Below, one piece after another: positions 61,303 to 64,000 of a stretch of DNA of 64,000 bases. The DNA lies in contig JAURZL010000006.1 in the NCBI GenBank assembly GCA_030653365.1, positions 105,481-169,480 on the forward strand. Direction: 5' to 3'. Positions within the stretch are counted from its first letter, which is position 1. Each line of letters begins with the position of its first letter. Under the pieces are notes generated by a model. That model was given only the letters and a program-made list of their open reading frames with translations, made no database searches and was not told where the DNA came from. Both the position numbers and the translations under genes were made by a program. The DNA is from Anaerolineaceae bacterium (GTDB taxonomy: Bacteria > Chloroflexota > Anaerolineae > Anaerolineales > Anaerolineaceae).

Positions 61303-61644
61303 ATGGAATCATTTTATGATACTTGGGATGTTTTATTGGTTGAAGATACCCTTCAACGAAAAAAAATATACCAGTACTATTTTGAGCTATCACTGAATGC
61401 ACACTCAGTATTATTTGCCATCCGCCCCGAACATATCCGGGTCTAAACTGAACCGGACACCAATACTTTCCAAAGTATTGCAATCGATTTGTTTGTATTT
61501 TGGTGAATATATCGAATATCAAGTGAAAATTGAATCATTTACCATTCTGGCACGGTTTTAAATGCCTGTACAAGTAATTTCATATAGAGAAAATATCTAT
61601 ATCTACTTCCATCCAGAAAAACTCTTTGAAGTCAGTCATCAGTA
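61303..61644 (+). pseudogene. ABC ATPase C-terminal (TOBE domain) remnant
   Basis: The frame reads NAHSVLFAIRPEHIRV and a stop, the IRPEH strand found in MalK/PotA C-termini. After frameshifts come LYFGEYIEYQVKIESFTILA and VQVISYRENIYIYFHPEKLF, matching later TOBE strands. No Walker motifs remain. It lies where the importer's own ATPase would be expected. Confidence 0.6.
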
Positions 61645-62316
61645 AAACGGAACGGTTACATTCATATTATCTGATAAAACCAGACCCAAAAATAGAAAAA
61701 GGTTGAGAAAACACGATCTCAACCTTGAAAATGTTTACCTTATTATATTTTTTCCTTGCCTTTGCTTCATTCAGACCGACATGCCCAATTTCTGGTTTCA
61801 GAAAGATTGCCCACGGGACAATCAATAAATAATCTACAACATGGTTATAGAAAAGGATATTTTCAAGCGCAATTTCAGCCGGATAAGAAGCTATGTGGGT
61901 AAATTTGGCAGGATATTACACCATCACAAAAAAAACGATGGATTGTGGCAGTTCGCGTAAATCCCAGAAGTTTTTATTGGGCATCACATTGGGCAAATTA
62001 CTGCCAGTGTACCGTGCAAGGCGTAGTAAGGAACCTGCAACAATAATTAAGTTTTTCTCAAAAATGACTGCTCACCGAATTTAATTTATGCAGGGGCTCA
62101 TGAATACTGCACCAGCAGCAAGTATGTAAACATCAATCCCTTAATTTTGAAATCCATGGAATTTTTCATTCTGGTAAATACTATGAACCATACCATTAAC
62201 ACAGAAATTCATCCGTTTACAATAGGCGGATTAAAATAATAAACATATCAATTATTCTGTTATTTTTGATCTTTTAATAAGTTGGATAAATTAGGGCGAT
62301 TTCCTAAAGATAATTA
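61645..62316. other. Gene-poor region
   Basis: A 10-bp stem, AAGGTTGAGA (61699-61708) and TCTCAACCTT (61717-61726), is followed on the minus strand by TTTCTATTTTT and so terminates minus-strand transcripts, perhaps from the oxidoreductase gene at 62317. The stretch 61740-62316 is AT-rich with short open frames I cannot assign. Confidence 0.5.
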
Positions 62317-63486
62317 TTATTTTTGGTCTTCCAACCGCACCTTTTTCCAGGATTTATCTCTTGCGCTCGTTTCAATTGCATCCATAACCAACATGCCATA
62401 ATGACCATCTTCAAAGGTTGGAAAATCAGGTTTGTAGGAATAATCACCTGCGAGTAAGTACTGATATACTCTCCTGTACAGTTCGTTCATCGTATTTGCA
62501 TATAGTTGACTGTGGGATTCTCGCGAGGAATCATTTTCCGATTTCTTCTGATTCTCCTGTTTGGGTTCTGCCATTAGGATTTGGTTGGGTTTATCACGAT
62601 GACCTACCCATAATTCATCAGCCCGTTCTCCAATCCAAAACAAAGACGATTGACTGGCATTAATATTAAAGAGTATTTTGTACTTATGCCCAGCACACAT
62701 TTGTGAAAGAGTGAGAACACCTTGAACCCCATTTTCAAAGTGAAACAATATCGCTGCGTAGTCTTCAGAATTGATGTCAATTTCCTGAATCGAAGAATGA
62801 TCTTTTTCAGTAATGGTTTTGGATATGGCAGGTTTCATGCGTTTCTGGTGAAAGGTTTTAAAATCGGCAAACACTTCAGTAATCCGTAACCCGCAAATGT
62901 AGGATACTAAATCGATCCAATGTGAACCAATGTCTCCAACTGTCCGCAATTGTCCACCCATTTTTGGATCAAGTCTCCAATTCCAGTCAGTAGGATACAA
63001 TAACCAATCTTGTAAGTATGATCCTTGTATGATAAACAGATCGCCAATCTCACTATTTTGAACCATACTGCGGGCTTTTTGAACCATCGGATACATCCGA
63101 ATATTGAAATTCACAGCATTTACCAAATTCTTCTCTTTAGCCAGTACGAATAATTCTCTGGACTCCTCCGAGTTCATTGTTAACGGTTTTTCGCAGGCAA
63201 CATGTTTTCCCGCCAGAAGAGCTGCTTTGGCGTGTACATAATGGAGATAATTGGGTGTCGTCAGGTGGATAACATCAATGGTGACGTCAGCCAGCATATC
63301 ATCAAAGGATTCATAAACACGATCGATGCGCATATCTTCTGCAAATTTTTGTCCTTTTTCTACACTGCTGCCAAGAATTCCATGAACTAGAATCCCATTT
63401 TCTCTCAGCGCATTGGTATGGTCAACTCCCATTAATCCAGTACCAACAACTCCTACCCCAATTGATTCACGTTTTAATTTTTTCAC
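62317..63486 (-). CDS. Gfo/Idh/MocA-family NAD(P)-dependent oxidoreductase
   Basis: About 389 residues. The Rossmann motif GVGVVGTGLMGVDHTNAL is followed by CEKPLTMNSEES, the family's EKP motif with the active-site Lys, then TVGDIGSHWIDLVSYICG with the catalytic D-x2-x-H pair. AAGGA lies 7 bases before a GTG at 63486, a better start than the ATG at 63519, which lacks a ribosome site. Members oxidise or reduce sugars and inositols. Its neighbours suggest a sugar substrate, not further definable. Confidence 0.9.
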   Translation of the reverse strand: MKKLKRESIGVGVVGTGLMGVDHTNALRENGILVHGILGSSVEKGQKFAEDMRIDRVYESFDDMLADVTIDVIHLTTPNYLHYVHAKAALLAGKHVACEKPLTMNSEESRELFVLAKEKNLVNAVNFNIRMYPMVQKARSMVQNSEIGDLFIIQGSYLQDWLLYPTDWNWRLDPKMGGQLRTVGDIGSHWIDLVSYICGLRITEVFADFKTFHQKRMKPAISKTITEKDHSSIQEIDINSEDYAAILFHFENGVQGVLTLSQMCAGHKYKILFNINASQSSLFWIGERADELWVGHRDKPNQILMAEPKQENQKKSENDSSRESHSQLYANTMNELYRRVYQYLLAGDYSYKPDFPTFEDGHYGMLVMDAIETSARDKSWKKVRLEDQK

Positions 63487-63744
63487 GATTGATTCCTTTA
63501 CTATGATTTCTTGTATCATCTCAATAAATTGGGGGTTGGCTGTTGTTTTTTAGTAAGTATCACCATCAAAAACAACCTGGCCGCTATGATGATAAGATAC
63601 AATTTTTTCGCATTTTTATTTTCGCTTTGAAGAGAAGAGATACAAAAAACACTATGCTTTTCACAATTTGTTTTATGAGATTAAAGATCATGACCGAAAT
63701 GAAGGCTTTTGTGTTCTGAATGAATATTAATTCTTTTGAGCTAC

Positions 63745-64000
63745 TCAACTGGTTTCGGTAACTTTGTGGATACTGCGTGGTTGTTCTGTATCATACCCCT
63801 TCGCCACCGTCAGATGGTACGTGAATAATTGCGCTGGCAGAATGCTGATCAATGGTGAAACCCATTCCGGGATACCTACTGGAAGTGAAATGGGAGATTG
63901 GGCTACCTGCAGGGCTGCCTGGTCGTTTGATATGACAACAAGCTCCGCATGAAAATCGTTTTTTAGTTTGGTAAGCATCTCCAGTGAAGGTTCTGACACA
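63745..64000 (-). CDS. SIS-domain sugar-phosphate protein (GlmS/AgaS-like), C-terminal part
   Basis: The open frame enters from the right edge and ends at 63745. SPLISILPAQLFTYHLTVAKGYDTEQPRSIHKVTET is the C-terminal signature of SIS isomerases related to GlmS, AgaS and FrlB, which deaminate or isomerise amino-sugar phosphates. The start lies outside the window. Placement after a carbohydrate importer fits amino-sugar catabolism. Region 63520-63744 shows no gene. Confidence 0.85.
   Translation of the reverse strand, partial: VSEPSLEMLTKLKNDFHAELVVISNDQAALQVAQSPISLPVGIPEWVSPLISILPAQLFTYHLTVAKGYDTEQPRSIHKVTETS

Noticed and set aside
61893..62084. Plus-strand open frame of 63 codons
   Set aside because: No family similarity, no ribosome site, and it lies in an AT-rich gap; left unassigned.
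1..64000. CRISPR array or prophage
   Set aside because: No regularly spaced short repeats, cas genes, or phage structural, integrase or lysis genes are visible.

Overview
The window most likely comes from an anaerobic member of the Chloroflexota (class Anaerolineae or close). Several lipoproteins carry the Ala/Pro/Thr-rich linkers (TEAPAAP, TPAPATQAP) common after the lipobox in that group. Many ABC importers are present, and the enzymes include oxygen-sensitive or anaerobic types: a tungsten-type aldehyde:ferredoxin oxidoreductase, ferredoxin and a reductive-dehalogenase-like protein. The lineage is an inference from style and gene content. I see no rRNA or intact tRNA and no CRISPR array.

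Region 1 (1-28 kb) is a catabolic island. A long minus-strand operon (12156 to 1534) encodes a cupin, a TIM-barrel protein, a creatininase-family hydrolase, the aldehyde oxidoreductase with a small sulfur carrier, a complete Liv-type ABC importer and a reductive-dehalogenase-like Fe-S protein. Divergent from it (12515 to 17666) are a LarA-type racemase, a GlcF/GlcD-type 2-hydroxyacid dehydrogenase and a malate/L-lactate dehydrogenase-family enzyme, followed by a convergent IclR regulator. A third operon (27755 to 24685) encodes a nitroreductase, an unknown protein, a two-subunit CoA-transferase and a ferredoxin. Each of the three operons has the same composite palindromic element, GTTTY-N7-RAAAC-N3-GTTTY, at or just downstream of a sigma-70-type promoter. 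They look like one IclR-controlled regulon for uptake and breakdown of an unknown hydroxy or oxo acid. A GalB/GalC-like pair (4-oxalomesaconate hydratase and aldolase) lies at the left edge. A sugar-type ABC importer with a LysR regulator and an esterase sits between these operons.

Region 2 (28-47 kb) holds two MFS exporters, a 1014-residue MalT/LuxR-type regulator divergent from an FAD oxidoreductase plus alpha/beta hydrolase pair, and a complete peptide/nickel-type ABC importer whose binding protein has a C-terminal domain tandemly duplicated at DNA level. An esterase and a short-chain dehydrogenase follow.

Region 3 (47.4-57.6 kb) is a decay and insertion zone. It holds two tRNA-like relics, two transposase remnants, a pseudogene acetyltransferase fused to a copied promoter and signal-peptide start, an intact sugar aminotransferase, a dehydrogenase gene broken by an IS1202/ISNCY-type element with a 17-bp target duplication, a GC-rich GH20 hexosaminidase abutting a truncated ROK regulator, a sugar isomerase and a response-regulator stub.

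Region 4 (57.8-64 kb) is a carbohydrate ABC importer (binding protein and two permeases) whose ATPase survives only as a degenerate C-terminal remnant, followed by a Gfo/Idh/MocA oxidoreductase and the end of a SIS-domain sugar-phosphate protein. A ROK-type operator (TTTGTAA-N11-TTACAAA) occurs at the truncated regulator, at this importer and at the copied promoter, tying regions 3 and 4 to amino-sugar or glycan use.
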